Source: Rubripirellula obstinata
GTDB lineage: Bacteria; Planctomycetota; Planctomycetia; Pirellulales; Pirellulaceae
Direction of reading: 5' to 3'
DNA: 64,000 nucleotides
NCBI RefSeq assembly: GCF_001642955.1
Contig: NZ_LWSK01000003.1
Coordinates: 82,690-146,689 of the forward strand
Shown: positions 18,185 through 28,341 of the stretch, in pieces
Position numbering within the stretch: the stretch's first letter is position 1
Layout of the letters: every line of letters begins with the position of its first letter
Position numbers and translations under genes: made by a program
Notes under the pieces: generated by a model
Seen by the model: only the letters and a program-made list of their open reading frames with translations
Database searches by the model: none
Told to the model about the DNA's origin: nothing

Positions 18185-19830
18185 CCGCTTTCCCCAGCGG
18201 TGGCGGCGGTGGGCTGAACCTTTGAGGTTGATTGAACGGCGGGTTTCTTTGCAGGTCGCTTCTTTCCAACCGCGGGATCGGCTGATTCAGAATCGGATTG
18301 TTTTACGGCGGTAGCAGTCGGTTTCATCCTCATCGCCTTCATGTCACTGTTGTCGTCTTCGATGATCGACGGCAAATTCATCAGTGACAAATGCTCTCGC
18401 AGGTTCAAGACGACCTTGTCGCCTTCTTTGATGACGCCACCGACACTTGCCATCGTGTCATTGGTCGCCTGCAAATCGACCGAAATCGTTTCAAACTTTT
18501 GTTCGCCCTGTTGAATCAGCGAATACATTTTTCCGCCATGCTCGTAGAGACCTTGGATTGGAATCTGTAACGCGTCATCAAGTTGTTCTACAAAAATCTG
18601 CGCCTCGGCACTCATGCCCGTGCGGATGTTTTCCGGCGGATCGATGATCTCGATCGTCGTCGCGTATTCTTTCACCGAGGAACTAAACCAACTGCCTGGT
18701 TCGGCGTAGCGGTTTACTTTCTTGACTCGGCCGGTCAGTGTCATTCCTGAAATTGCGTCGATTGAGATCTTCGCTGGCATGCCTGACTTGATCAACGTGA
18801 TTCGAGATTCGTTGATGTTGCACTTGACCTGCATTCGGCCCGGGTCGGGCAAGCGAAGGATCGTTTGCTGTTCGCGTACCAGTGCTCCGGGCTCAACAAC
18901 AAACTCGGCATTCCCGCCACGACGACTAAACTTGTTGGCGTAGACAACGACTCCATCGGACGGCGCGTACATCACGCACTTGGCGATTTGTTCCAGAACT
19001 TCATCCAATTCATTCGATTCTTCTGCCAGCTCACTCTGAGCCGCTTTCAACGATGCGGTGGCGGATTCAATTTCGCTGTTGTATTGAACTAAGAATTTTT
19101 CTTTGGTGTATTTCCGCAAGACTTCAAGACGGTTCTCAGCAGAATCAAGCTGGGTCACTGCATTGGCGACAGCGTATTCGTCGGCCTGCATTTGCAGTTC
19201 TTTGACCAACCCCTTCGCGACAAGTCGAGCGCTCGATTGAAGTGCCAACGTCGCTCGGGTTTTATTCTGTTCGGCAATCTGAATTTCGCTTTGGATCGCT
19301 CGTTCTTCGGTGATGAAGATGCCTTTCAGGTATTCTTCTTTGGCAATTTCGGATTGCTTCAACAAGGCGGACGCGGTGGACACCATCGCCTCGGCCGTGA
19401 TGACCTCGATCTTTTGCGTCTTGAGTTCCAGTTCCAGTTGCGACGTATCCAGTTCGACTAGCTTGTCGCCTTCCTTCACCAGGGTTCCTTCATCGACAAC
19501 CCACAGGATTGCTACGCCGCCTTGGCCGCGAGACTTTACTTCGCAAACGATCTCTTTGTTTCGGCTGCTCTCGATCTCACCCTGTTCCAAAACGATGTGG
19601 TCAAACGAACCTCGCGATGCAACTTGCGTGATCAAATCGGCTTGGTTGACCCCTGACTTCGGAGCCGAAAGCACTCGATAGCCAATGCCACCGATGATCG
19701 TGGCCAGCACCAATCCGATCGCCAAAACCCCCACAACTTTGCCGCGGCGATGCATGAGACGGTCGTGGAAGTTTCGCGGCCTTTGCGGGCGCACGGCTAA
19801 GTCGGCAAACAGGAATCGTACACGATTCAT
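18181..19830 (-). CDS. MacA-like periplasmic adaptor (membrane fusion protein)
   Basis: The 549-residue protein has a short cytoplasmic N-terminus, one membrane helix near residues 35-55 (VLAIGLVLATIIGGIGYRVL), a biotinyl-lipoyl-like start, a long coiled-coil hairpin near 120-290 rich in E, Q, A and L, and beta-barrel segments (GMPAKISIDAISGMTLTGRV, IRTGMSAEAQIFVEQL). This is the order of HlyD/RND-type adaptors that link an inner-membrane pump to an outer-membrane channel. The last 60 residues are a charged K/P/A-rich tail (KKRPAKKPAVQ) of unknown use. It heads the operon with the ATPase and permease. A TolC-like gene lies 6 kb away on the other strand and could supply the channel. Confidence 0.93.
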   Translation of the reverse strand: MNRVRFLFADLAVRPQRPRNFHDRLMHRRGKVVGVLAIGLVLATIIGGIGYRVLSAPKSGVNQADLITQVASRGSFDHIVLEQGEIESSRNKEIVCEVKSRGQGGVAILWVVDEGTLVKEGDKLVELDTSQLELELKTQKIEVITAEAMVSTASALLKQSEIAKEEYLKGIFITEERAIQSEIQIAEQNKTRATLALQSSARLVAKGLVKELQMQADEYAVANAVTQLDSAENRLEVLRKYTKEKFLVQYNSEIESATASLKAAQSELAEESNELDEVLEQIAKCVMYAPSDGVVVYANKFSRRGGNAEFVVEPGALVREQQTILRLPDPGRMQVKCNINESRITLIKSGMPAKISIDAISGMTLTGRVKKVNRYAEPGSWFSSSVKEYATTIEIIDPPENIRTGMSAEAQIFVEQLDDALQIPIQGLYEHGGKMYSLIQQGEQKFETISVDLQATNDTMASVGGVIKEGDKVVLNLREHLSLMNLPSIIEDDNSDMKAMRMKPTATAVKQSDSESADPAVGKKRPAKKPAVQSTSKVQPTAATAGESG

Positions 19831-19936
19831 TGTTGGGGAGTTTCTGGGGTGGGAGAAATCAGGCGGGACGAAGGTACAGAAGAGTCGCCCAAGGGGAACC
19901 GCCTAAGATACCTTCGGTTGTTTCACCTAATTTTAC

Positions 19937-21334
19937 TCAGCCGTCAAAGTATCGGTCCGATTGGATCGACAGATTTGGAGCAATCTTTGCTGATAATTCC
20001 GAAGAATCGAGCGCGTAACGTGAATTAATTTCCACGATGACCCCATCGGCGACCGTTGCACCGGCCGATTCGGCCCAGCTTCGATGCTGGTCAGAGATCG
20101 CTTTCTTTGCCAGCGAAGCTGTGTCGGTTTCAGCGCCTTCGGCGTTTTTGACGGGTGCGAAGACATTGCCCGGCAAGCCTTCGACCACAAACGCGTTGGC
20201 GGCCAGCGGCAGCAGATCGAAAATAAATCGCTCGAACTTGACTGCGTTGGGCGACGACGGCTCAACCAATTGCCCCTGTGCATCCAAGTGTGGAACCTTC
20301 TTTGATGCCCGGTGGAAGGGTAACGCCGAGCTGGATTTCGCCATCCGACGCAAGAAAGCGATGTCGATGACGTGAACACCGATACTGCCCGCCCATAACT
20401 TTAACGATCCGTCTTCGTTGGTGACCTGAGCCGCGGATTCTGGCAGATCGCTGTATTCGATGATCTGCACTTTGCCATCGACCACCACCACGTTGCCAAC
20501 CTTCTCCATCGGGTAACGTTTGCGAACGACCTGGCTGGTCATCTCACTTTTCGACAAGATGTGATGCCCGATGAAGGCCGGATCACAAAGGTTCGCCAGC
20601 GGGTTATCGACTTGGATGTAGGCCAGATACTTGACCCCACGTGCATCCGCGTCATCGAGAGAGCCGCTGCGATCGAGTGCGCGAACAGTTCCGCCGTGAC
20701 CATCAGGACTAAGAGCCAGCGAATCTTTTGCGGCTAATAACAACTGACCGGAATCAGCATCGACTGCCGGCATTGTGCCTTGCTTAAAGATCTTGACTTG
20801 CGACGGATCCAGCCCCAGATAGTTGTTCGATTCAAAGTACTGCCGCGTGTCGCTGTCGGTCGCTTCGCTGGTCATCACATAGAAAGGAATCGTGACGCCG
20901 TAGCGTTTCCCGATCGCAATCAATCGATCTGCGAAAACCTCGAACAGCGTGCGCTGGGAAACAGGTCCGATGGGGAACATGCCTTTGGGTTTATCGAATC
21001 CCAATCGCGTTCCCTGTCCACCCGCGACAACTACCGCCCCGACTTGACCGGCTCGCAAGGCATCTTCGCCCGCCTGGATTGCTTGATCGATCGACCAATC
21101 ACAACCGGTGCCGTCGGCGTTGACCGATGGCGGCGATCCCGCAGATTCTGCCATCGCTGCGAAGTCTTGTTTTTCGTCTTCGCCCGCGATCAGGGTCGCC
21201 AACTGATCGAAGTCAATGTCGCCAATCTGAGCGGAAAGTTTTTCTTTTCCTGCGTCGCTCAGTTCATCCCAAAATCGAATGGCACTGGATTGACCGTGAG
21301 TTTCAAGCGTGTCGCGAAGAGTTTGTTCGTTCAT
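19937..21334 (-). CDS. UDP-sugar pyrophosphorylase, UAP1-like
   Basis: The 465-residue protein belongs to the eukaryote-type UDP-sugar pyrophosphorylase family, which makes UDP-GlcNAc or a similar UDP-sugar from UTP and a sugar 1-phosphate. The nucleotide-binding motif VVVAGGQGTRLGFDKPKGMF lies near residues 85-105, and PFYVMTSEATD, IFKQGTMPAVD, PDGHGGTV and YIQVDNPLANL follow in the UAP1 order. The frame opens at 21391 inside the upstream gene, but the ATG at 21334 gives MNEQTLRDTLETHGQ, which aligns with the N-terminus of UAP1 proteins. It lies downstream of the LplA-like gene on the same strand. Sugar specificity cannot be read off. Confidence 0.9.
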   Translation of the reverse strand: MNEQTLRDTLETHGQSSAIRFWDELSDAGKEKLSAQIGDIDFDQLATLIAGEDEKQDFAAMAESAGSPPSVNADGTGCDWSIDQAIQAGEDALRAGQVGAVVVAGGQGTRLGFDKPKGMFPIGPVSQRTLFEVFADRLIAIGKRYGVTIPFYVMTSEATDSDTRQYFESNNYLGLDPSQVKIFKQGTMPAVDADSGQLLLAAKDSLALSPDGHGGTVRALDRSGSLDDADARGVKYLAYIQVDNPLANLCDPAFIGHHILSKSEMTSQVVRKRYPMEKVGNVVVVDGKVQIIEYSDLPESAAQVTNEDGSLKLWAGSIGVHVIDIAFLRRMAKSSSALPFHRASKKVPHLDAQGQLVEPSSPNAVKFERFIFDLLPLAANAFVVEGLPGNVFAPVKNAEGAETDTASLAKKAISDQHRSWAESAGATVADGVIVEINSRYALDSSELSAKIAPNLSIQSDRYFDG

Positions 21335-21372
21335 GATATTCAAAAATCGGAGTGGTTGAAATTTTGTTTTCT

Positions 21373-22104
21373 TTAGTGACGAAAACGCCACGAGTCTAAA
21401 TCATATCTTTCGGATTGCAATTTCGATGCGCGGTCAAAGTAGTCATCGATTGAAACAGCATCGATGGCTAAAAACTGTTCCCTTAGGTCGCTAGCCAAAA
21501 CTGTTGGATCTAATTCAACGTTGGTGACAAACGAATCATGTGATCGAGATTGGCGATAATCGGGTTGGCGGGGTGCGAAGTCCAGACATGACGCCAACAG
21601 ATCCAGGTCGAAATCGTAGAGCACGGTTCCATGATAGAGCAAATGCTGGCGAGCGATTCGCAGACTGTTGCCAGAGAATTTCCTGTTTTGCCAGGTCAAA
21701 TCACAAATTCCCTGATGCACCGCGTCGGGAACCTGGTTTTGGACGGCGGCCAGAACTCGATTCATGACGTAAAGATGCGCCTGATCTATTTTTTGAAGGC
21801 CTGGGTGCTGTTGGAAACTCAGCAGGACGCTGTACATCATGCACCCTGGGCCTCCCATCACGGTCGCACCGCCACTGCTCCGCCGTTGGATGGAAATTCC
21901 GTTTGCTTCGCAACGCTGCCGATCGACTTCGTCGTCAACCTTTGATGACCGTCCCAGCACAATCGTTGGCTGATCAAACTCCCAAATACGAAGTCGCTCG
22001 GCAGATCCAGCTTCCTCTGCTTGAAACAACATTGCTTCGTCGATCGCCAATTGCATCGACGGCGAACGCGCAGCCTGGTCGGTATCAACCCACTTCATCG
22101 TCAC
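21373..22104 (-). CDS. Lipoate-protein ligase A family protein
   Basis: The 243-residue protein belongs to the LplA/LipB/BirA acyltransferase fold. It shows the opening IDEAML, the loop RRSSGGATVMGGPGC near residues 75-90, and the lysine-containing NRKFSGNSLRIAR near 150, matching ligases or octanoyl transferases that attach lipoate to 2-oxoacid dehydrogenases and GcvH. It starts at a GTG, 18 bases after the stop of the giant permease gene, with an ATG two codons later as an alternative. Whether it is a ligase, an octanoyltransferase or an amidotransferase cannot be decided from sequence alone. Confidence 0.88.
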   Translation of the reverse strand: MTMKWVDTDQAARSPSMQLAIDEAMLFQAEEAGSAERLRIWEFDQPTIVLGRSSKVDDEVDRQRCEANGISIQRRSSGGATVMGGPGCMMYSVLLSFQQHPGLQKIDQAHLYVMNRVLAAVQNQVPDAVHQGICDLTWQNRKFSGNSLRIARQHLLYHGTVLYDFDLDLLASCLDFAPRQPDYRQSRSHDSFVTNVELDPTVLASDLREQFLAIDAVSIDDYFDRASKLQSERYDLDSWRFRH

Positions 22105-22121
22105 GATTTCTTTACCAATGT

Positions 22122-25100
22122 TTATTGTGCTCTTAATGAATCAATCAGCGGCATGCGGCTGATTCGACGTGTTGCCAACCATCCTGCACCTAAGCCAAAC
22201 AGCAAAATGCCGACCACAATCATGACCGGTTCGACGATCGGTGGTCGGACCCCAGAAAACCAAGCATGGGGCAAGACCGCTAGAACCGCGCACAATAATC
22301 CACAGCCAATTCCCATCACCAACAATGAAGCCGTTTCCGTGATCACCATCAAACTCAAACGGCTGCGTGTAAAGCCCATCGATCGCATCACCGCCAATTC
22401 ACTTCGTCGTTCGATCACGCTGCGAATTTGCGCAACGGCCAAGCCAACGGTGCCCAACAACAATCCGAGCGCCCCCAAACTCTGGAAGGTTCGCAGGTAA
22501 GTATTCTGCACCGCCAACATGCCAGCCAACACATCACTGGCACTGGAAACATCCATTCCAACGTCACCCAACCGGCTTTCTAGCAACGCGGAAACGGTGT
22601 CCGCTTTCTCGGCAGGAGTGTCGAACAAAAAGAACTGATAACCGCTGATGTCGGGGAAGGTTGTCTCGAAATTGGTTTCGCCAATCAGCAGTTGGCCTTG
22701 CAACACTGAATTGGAAAGCAGGCCGACCACTTCAAAGAAAACCGGCTTTCCAGCTTCGTACTCGAACGATTTGACTTGACCAATCCCACCCGTCATTTGC
22801 AAACTCCACATCGCCGTGTTCTGGTCAATCACAACGGGAATCGGATCTGATTCAGTTCCACTCGCGTGCCTAGAAAGATTGTCCCAAGGCGTTTCACCTT
22901 CTTGCAAATCGGCGTGGGATGCCCAGTCAAATCCTGCGATTGAATCGCGGCGATTGATCAGATTACCGAATTTAGTTGGCACTCCGATCACGGTCGGTTT
23001 AGTCGCTTGATACAGATTGTTGCAACTGGCGTCCTGGCCCAATCGCAATCGCATCGGCGCGATCGTGATTTCATTCAAATCCGCGGCCGAACGACCAAAC
23101 GTTTCTTGGCGAGCTTTTGGATCCTGCAAGTCGATGAAGACCGGCTGGGCTGATCTCGCCATCAACTCAAAACCGCCCGTTCCACCTTCACTTGGTTGCA
23201 AACGAAAAGCGGAGATGGCAATGATCAAGAACGATGCAACTGCCATCAAACCGATCGTCATCGTGCTTCGCAGTGGTCGCCGTGATGCGTTTAAGGTTGA
23301 CAATCGTGAAATCGACAATGGCGTCTCTTTCGCGCCGAGTGAATGTCGCCCTTGAGCCAGACGGTGAAAGATCGCCAGCAACGCAGCCATTAACAGCATC
23401 ATCCCGCCACCAATGAAGCCGCCCGCCGCTGCTTGTCCGCCGCTGATCGCACCGAAGCAACCCAGCAACAACGCAAACACCGCCATGCCACGAGCGATCC
23501 AAGGGATTCGCGAACTTTTTGTATTCGAAGTTGAATACGATACGACATCGACATCGCCGCCACCGAGTAATCGTTGGGCGTTCACTTTGGTTAGCCAACG
23601 CGTCGTGAACCAAAGCGTCATCGCCGCAGTTGCGAAGCCGGCGATCGCGCCGATCGCCAAGCTGGTGAACGTGTAATGAAACGTCAAAAACGGAACCGTC
23701 ACCGCGCCGACCCATGCGGTTCGCAGTGCCCACAGCACACACCAGGCATAGGCAATGCCGCCAACGATTCCCAGCATCGCTCCGATACCGCTGGTGATGA
23801 CGCCTTCGCCCATCATTGCGGCGCGGGTTGTTGATGGCGTCCAGCCCATCGCCATCATCGTGCCCATTTGCTGAGTTCGTTCGGTCAATCCCAGTCGCAA
23901 CAACATCGCGATTAGCAAAACCGCTGCTGCGATGACAAAGAAGCTGAGTGCCAAGAACAGACCGTCAAACGGCGTCGTTCCCCGCGACGCTGCAAGCTGT
24001 TGACGTCGAATCGGAATCGCTTCCCAGCCAAGATCACTCAAATGCGGACGCAGCAACTCGTTGATCTTACTTTGCAAACTTTCTAAATCCGTTGCAGCCG
24101 CCGCGTCGATCCGCAATGAAGTAGTATCGCCAAATCGACTGCCAAACAAACGATGGCCTTCAGAGAGCGGCAAGAATGCCTTAGGCGTTAAACGATAGTC
24201 GTTCCAGTAATCATCGTCGGCGCTGTTGATTTTTCTTTGCAACTGAAACGGAAGATCCCAATCGCTGATCGAATCTTGGTCCGTCACCCCTGGGACAAGC
24301 GGCGTCAAATCGGGATCGTTGTAAACGGTGGGTGGCTGATCAAATTGGGCGGCGCTGCGACGTCGGTAAGGACGTGATGGCTCGGTGATCGGGACAACTT
24401 CGGTGACGACCGCATCGAAGTATCGTTCGATCTCTTTGCCGTTTTCAACTTCCGGTTCGTAGTAGGCGACCCGCAACTTTGTCCCAACTTCCGCCCCCAG
24501 TTGCTCCGATGCCCACGAATTGATCACCAACGGAACAACAGTCGAATCACTTTTTGAGCTTTCCGATGCGGGGATCGTGAAATCGAGAGGCACGTCGTTT
24601 GACGAATCCATCGCGGTGATGGTGCTGTAGGGGACCGAGGCGACGACGGCACCCGATTCGTCTAATCGCTCGATTGCGTTGGCGAGGTAAGTGGTGATGG
24701 GAACGACTTTTTGGCTGCCAAATTCACGGATCACTTCGTCAACGACGGTTTCGGGCAACAACAGTCGATCACTAGTCAGCGTGTAGTAATCAAAGACGGC
24801 CTCGTCTTCAAAATTCTTCGTGATTCGGCGGAGTGAAAGTCCGAGATCATCCACACCAACGTTCAAGTCACCGGTTTCAATCTCGCGATCAAACAGCAAC
24901 ATGTTGGCTTGTCCATCGCGGTCCAACACCTCGCCAATCAACGTTCGTGACACATAGATGTTTTGCGGTGCTGCTTGGCTGGGCGAGAGCGAAAACCGGC
25001 CGAGTCCTCGGTCTTCGATCACCGCGACGACTTTCATTCTCGGCAAGCCTTCGCTGGTCGCGTCTCGACGCCCCAGCGGGCTGTCTGCTGGCACCGCTTG

Positions 25101-25610
25101 TTCGGCGGGCAGACGAACCGTGATCAGGTCGCCTTTCTGGACGCCCAATTCATCGGCCGCCGAAGCATTGATCACCACGCCATCATCGCTGGGGAATTCG
25201 GCGGGCCGGATTCCCAACGAATCCAGGTTCCAGAAATCCTGGTCGATGCCAATGATCTGAACGGACCCCGCACGACGAATCAGGTCGGAACCGTCATCGT
25301 TGTCATCCGAGTCGACTTTTGATTCAGCGATTCCGGTGGGAAAGTAGATCAGCGGAATGGGCTGAAGGTCATCACCCGCAATCCCGTCCGAATCAAAGAA
25401 TCCCATCGGAGCGACCATCGACTCGGTCGATCCAAGACGCTGGATCGTCAAATCGGCCAAGCTGCCACGCATCGAATCGCCGACCAGCAAAGCGCCCGTG
25501 ATCACGGCGGTTGCGGTCGCCACTCCGATCGCCACCGCTGCTGAAATTCGCCAATAATGGCGGATGGATGCGAGGATGAATCCCCAAGTCGAAAGCGGAG
25601 CAGAGGTCAC
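22122..25610 (-). CDS. Giant FtsX-family ABC permease with two FtsX domains
   Basis: The 1162-residue membrane protein has an N-terminal helix near residues 20-42, a long periplasmic part of about 500 residues, a first helix bundle near 555-680 (LFLALSFFVIAAAVLLIAML; LTERTQQMGTMMAMGWT), a further pair near 710-760, another helix near 790, a second periplasmic domain, and a final bundle near 1040-1150 (VIERRSELAVMRSMGFTRSRL). This is the duplicated arrangement of large YtrF/LolC-like permeases. No ATPase gene is adjacent, so its partner lies elsewhere or is the MacB-type ATPase at 17360. The LplA-like gene follows 18 bases later. Confidence 0.9.
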   Translation of the reverse strand: MTSAPLSTWGFILASIRHYWRISAAVAIGVATATAVITGALLVGDSMRGSLADLTIQRLGSTESMVAPMGFFDSDGIAGDDLQPIPLIYFPTGIAESKVDSDDNDDGSDLIRRAGSVQIIGIDQDFWNLDSLGIRPAEFPSDDGVVINASAADELGVQKGDLITVRLPAEQAVPADSPLGRRDATSEGLPRMKVVAVIEDRGLGRFSLSPSQAAPQNIYVSRTLIGEVLDRDGQANMLLFDREIETGDLNVGVDDLGLSLRRITKNFEDEAVFDYYTLTSDRLLLPETVVDEVIREFGSQKVVPITTYLANAIERLDESGAVVASVPYSTITAMDSSNDVPLDFTIPASESSKSDSTVVPLVINSWASEQLGAEVGTKLRVAYYEPEVENGKEIERYFDAVVTEVVPITEPSRPYRRRSAAQFDQPPTVYNDPDLTPLVPGVTDQDSISDWDLPFQLQRKINSADDDYWNDYRLTPKAFLPLSEGHRLFGSRFGDTTSLRIDAAAATDLESLQSKINELLRPHLSDLGWEAIPIRRQQLAASRGTTPFDGLFLALSFFVIAAAVLLIAMLLRLGLTERTQQMGTMMAMGWTPSTTRAAMMGEGVITSGIGAMLGIVGGIAYAWCVLWALRTAWVGAVTVPFLTFHYTFTSLAIGAIAGFATAAMTLWFTTRWLTKVNAQRLLGGGDVDVVSYSTSNTKSSRIPWIARGMAVFALLLGCFGAISGGQAAAGGFIGGGMMLLMAALLAIFHRLAQGRHSLGAKETPLSISRLSTLNASRRPLRSTMTIGLMAVASFLIIAISAFRLQPSEGGTGGFELMARSAQPVFIDLQDPKARQETFGRSAADLNEITIAPMRLRLGQDASCNNLYQATKPTVIGVPTKFGNLINRRDSIAGFDWASHADLQEGETPWDNLSRHASGTESDPIPVVIDQNTAMWSLQMTGGIGQVKSFEYEAGKPVFFEVVGLLSNSVLQGQLLIGETNFETTFPDISGYQFFLFDTPAEKADTVSALLESRLGDVGMDVSSASDVLAGMLAVQNTYLRTFQSLGALGLLLGTVGLAVAQIRSVIERRSELAVMRSMGFTRSRLSLMVITETASLLVMGIGCGLLCAVLAVLPHAWFSGVRPPIVEPVMIVVGILLFGLGAGWLATRRISRMPLIDSLRAQ

Positions 25611-25889
25611 GGAAACGATCGTATGAATTAGGTCGATTGGTTCAATTAAACAGGAACCCTTCCATCATATCGGCGATTGAAAAGCAAAGTAGGCCGCAAC
25701 CCTGGCAGTCTTTAACGCTTCGCAGGGTTCTGTGTCGTCTACACCTTGCGACGCCTGCAATGGCTCTAGCAGGACAGGTGTTCCCTAGCCCGAATGCGAA
25801 CCGATACCAAGCACCAGACGGAACTGACGAAGGACAGAACATTCTGACATGACCGGTTCAAGGATGAACCCCTGGTACGACTGAATACA

Positions 25890-27860
25890 GTGCGACTGAA
25901 TACTCAAACTGAAACAACTGGACATGCACGCGCGGTAATCGCGTTTGTCATGCTGGGCTCAGTTATTGCGATCGCTGGTTGTGCATCGAATCGCAATGCA
26001 CCAACGGACACCCTTGCCCAATCCGAACCGCAGCAGCAGCGTTCGCCGTTCATGCCAGCGTCGTTTTTGCAAAACACGCCGTTAATTTCAGAGAATCAGT
26101 CGCCGTATCAGCGTGATGATCCGAGTCGAACCGCGGACAGTCTGATCGACGAACTTGAAGACGCCCTGCAGCTTGCGGATGTCAATCAGCAAAAAGAACG
26201 GCAAATCGGTGACGTTGGGTTGTCGGGCCAGACCTATTCCGAAGTCGCCCAGCCTCGCAACGCGACCGAGTTGCCTGAAAACTTTCGGGATCTAACCGAG
26301 TCCGAAATGCTGTCGATCGCGATGGCGAATAGCCCTGTGCTAAGACCGCTTGGAATTCGGATTCTGGAGAACCCAGACGCCGCCACCACGTTGCTGGACC
26401 CCGCGATCGCCCAGTCCGATCCGTTCTTTGGTCCCGATGCAGCTTTGTCCGCTTTTGATTCACAACTTAGCGCCGGCCTGAACACGCAAAACAATGATCG
26501 TGTTTTCAACAACACCATTCTTGGCGGCGATGTCCAGGAACTAACGCAGGACTTCAGCACCGCGAATGCAGGTCTTCGCAAGCAGACGATCTCCGGTGCA
26601 ACGATCAATCTTGGTGCGTTGCATCAGTACGACAACAACAATCGCGACGGCAACCGTTTTCGAAACTACTGGGAAACGCAATACGAAGCCAGCATTCGTC
26701 AGCCTCTGTTGCAAGGTGCTGGCCGTGATTTCAATCTGATCGCAGGCCCCAATGCAAGACCAGGGTTTAACTTTTCAAACGGGATCGTGATCGCTCGTTT
26801 GAACGTCAAGATGACCGAGACTGACTTTGAAATCGAAGTTCGTGATTTTGTTCGCGATCTGTACACAGCTTACTGGGGATTGCAGCAACAATACGAAAAC
26901 GCTCGCAACATTCACGTCGCTAAAGATCTGGCTTATCAAACGTGGCAGTCCGTGCTGGCTCGTCGTCAGGCCAAATTGACCGGTGGCGAAGCAAACAAAG
27001 AGGCGCAGGCACGTGCTCGCTATTATGGTTTCGTTCGACAACTACAAACAGCACTCGGTGGTGATGCTGGGCAGACCGGCCTGTACGTTAGTGAACGCAA
27101 CCTGCGTCGTTTGATGGGGCTACCTATCGTCGATCATCAATTGCTTCGACCGATCGATGAAGCGCCCACCGTTCGGTTTCGTTTTGATTTTGATAATCTG
27201 GCCAGCCGAGCTATCGGTCAGCGGGCGGAGTTGACTCGGCAATCGCTGCGAGTTCAACAAGAAGAACAGAGACTGATCGCGTCCAAGAATTTCTTGTTGC
27301 CGCAATTGGACATGATCGGACGTTATCGAATGCGAGGCTTTGGTGACGATTTGACCGGTGGTGGTGAACGCTTTGCGAGTGCCTACAAAGATCTATTTTC
27401 GCTTGATCATCAGGAATGGGAATTCGGCGTTGAGATGGGTGTCGCGGCCGGACGCCGACAAGCCCACGCGGCGGTCCGAAACGCATCGCTGCAGGTTCGC
27501 CGTGAACGATCGGTATTGATCGAACAGCAGCGAACGGTTCGACATCAGGTTGCCGATGCGCACGCCGAAGTTGCATCAAGCTACGCTGCGTTAGAAGCGT
27601 CGATGGCGCAAGTCGATGCGGCGTCCGAGCGGTTGCGGGCATCGCAGGTGCAGTTCAAAGCGGATAAAATACAAATCGAGTTTTTGCTGGAGGCTCAAGA
27701 AGAATTGCTACGGGCTCAAACTCAGTTAGCTGGCGATGTCGCGAGGTACGCAATTTCGCTGGTCAACATCGGGACCGTGGGCGGGTCTCTTTTGGATGAC
27801 GTTGGAATTCACATTCATCGCGGTTGCTGTGGCAACCAATTGATTTACGCCGGACAGTAA
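25890..27860 (+). CDS. TolC-like outer-membrane efflux lipoprotein
   Basis: The 656-residue product begins at GTG and carries a lipoprotein signal with a lipobox-like VIAIAGC near residue 30, so it is probably lipid-anchored in the outer membrane. Two helical hairpin repeats of the outer-membrane efflux family are visible (LYTAYWGLQQQYENARN and RHQVADAHAEVASSYAALE), with a long tail ending in IEFLLEAQEELLRAQ and VNIGTVGG. It could form the channel for the MacAB-like system at 16-19.8 kb, but it is on the other strand and not in that operon. The stop overlaps the ATG of the next gene (TAATG). Confidence 0.9.
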   Translation: MRLNTQTETTGHARAVIAFVMLGSVIAIAGCASNRNAPTDTLAQSEPQQQRSPFMPASFLQNTPLISENQSPYQRDDPSRTADSLIDELEDALQLADVNQQKERQIGDVGLSGQTYSEVAQPRNATELPENFRDLTESEMLSIAMANSPVLRPLGIRILENPDAATTLLDPAIAQSDPFFGPDAALSAFDSQLSAGLNTQNNDRVFNNTILGGDVQELTQDFSTANAGLRKQTISGATINLGALHQYDNNNRDGNRFRNYWETQYEASIRQPLLQGAGRDFNLIAGPNARPGFNFSNGIVIARLNVKMTETDFEIEVRDFVRDLYTAYWGLQQQYENARNIHVAKDLAYQTWQSVLARRQAKLTGGEANKEAQARARYYGFVRQLQTALGGDAGQTGLYVSERNLRRLMGLPIVDHQLLRPIDEAPTVRFRFDFDNLASRAIGQRAELTRQSLRVQQEEQRLIASKNFLLPQLDMIGRYRMRGFGDDLTGGGERFASAYKDLFSLDHQEWEFGVEMGVAAGRRQAHAAVRNASLQVRRERSVLIEQQRTVRHQVADAHAEVASSYAALEASMAQVDAASERLRASQVQFKADKIQIEFLLEAQEELLRAQTQLAGDVARYAISLVNIGTVGGSLLDDVGIHIHRGCCGNQLIYAGQ

Positions 27861-28249
27861 TGCCGAAACGCAAACCGGAAATTCGATTGCGCACCTACGG
27901 GATCTATACGCCGTGGGATCACGAGTCGAAAGAACTGCCGCGCTTTCAAGAACTGACGACTCGCATTCCTGCCAAGATTGACATCGAGTTTGGTTTCGTC
28001 GTCAACATCAAGGGCGCAAAAAACCAGGAACTCGATTTCTGTATCGATCATCCTGGGATCCGAGACGACAAGGGCAAGCGACGTCGGCCGTTTGACGGAA
28101 CCGTTTACGTCAAAACCAACGACTGGGATTTCTATCTCGGCGATACGATTTGGGAACCGATCTCGGACAAGATTGGACCTTGGCGAATGACGCTGGAACT
28201 GGGCGGCGAAGTCATCGCTGATAAGACCTTCGACGTGGTGGCCGAATAG
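27860..28249 (+). CDS. DUF3859-like small protein
   Basis: The 129-residue soluble protein looks like the DUF3859 family, from memory of its pattern: an N-terminal IRLRTYGIY, a central beta segment FGFVVNIKGAKNQELDF, then HPGIRD and a closing PWRMTLELGGEVIADKTFDVV. The function of the family is not known. The ATG shares a base with the stop of the TolC-like gene, and the in-frame codons back to 27824 would overlap that gene, so I took the ATG at 27860. It is probably translated by coupling to the efflux gene. Confidence 0.8.
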   Translation: MPKRKPEIRLRTYGIYTPWDHESKELPRFQELTTRIPAKIDIEFGFVVNIKGAKNQELDFCIDHPGIRDDKGKRRRPFDGTVYVKTNDWDFYLGDTIWEPISDKIGPWRMTLELGGEVIADKTFDVVAE

Positions 28250-28341
28250 CCAGTATTCGATTTTCACGCGTGCTGCGCATTGTCGATTGTGCTCTGTAAC
28301 GACATACTTGGCCGCTAAATCGGCGATGCTGTACTTTCATC

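Noticed and set aside
20780..21376. Open frame of 198 codons on the plus strand
   Set aside because: It is antisense to the UAP1-like gene, which has clear family motifs over the same bases.
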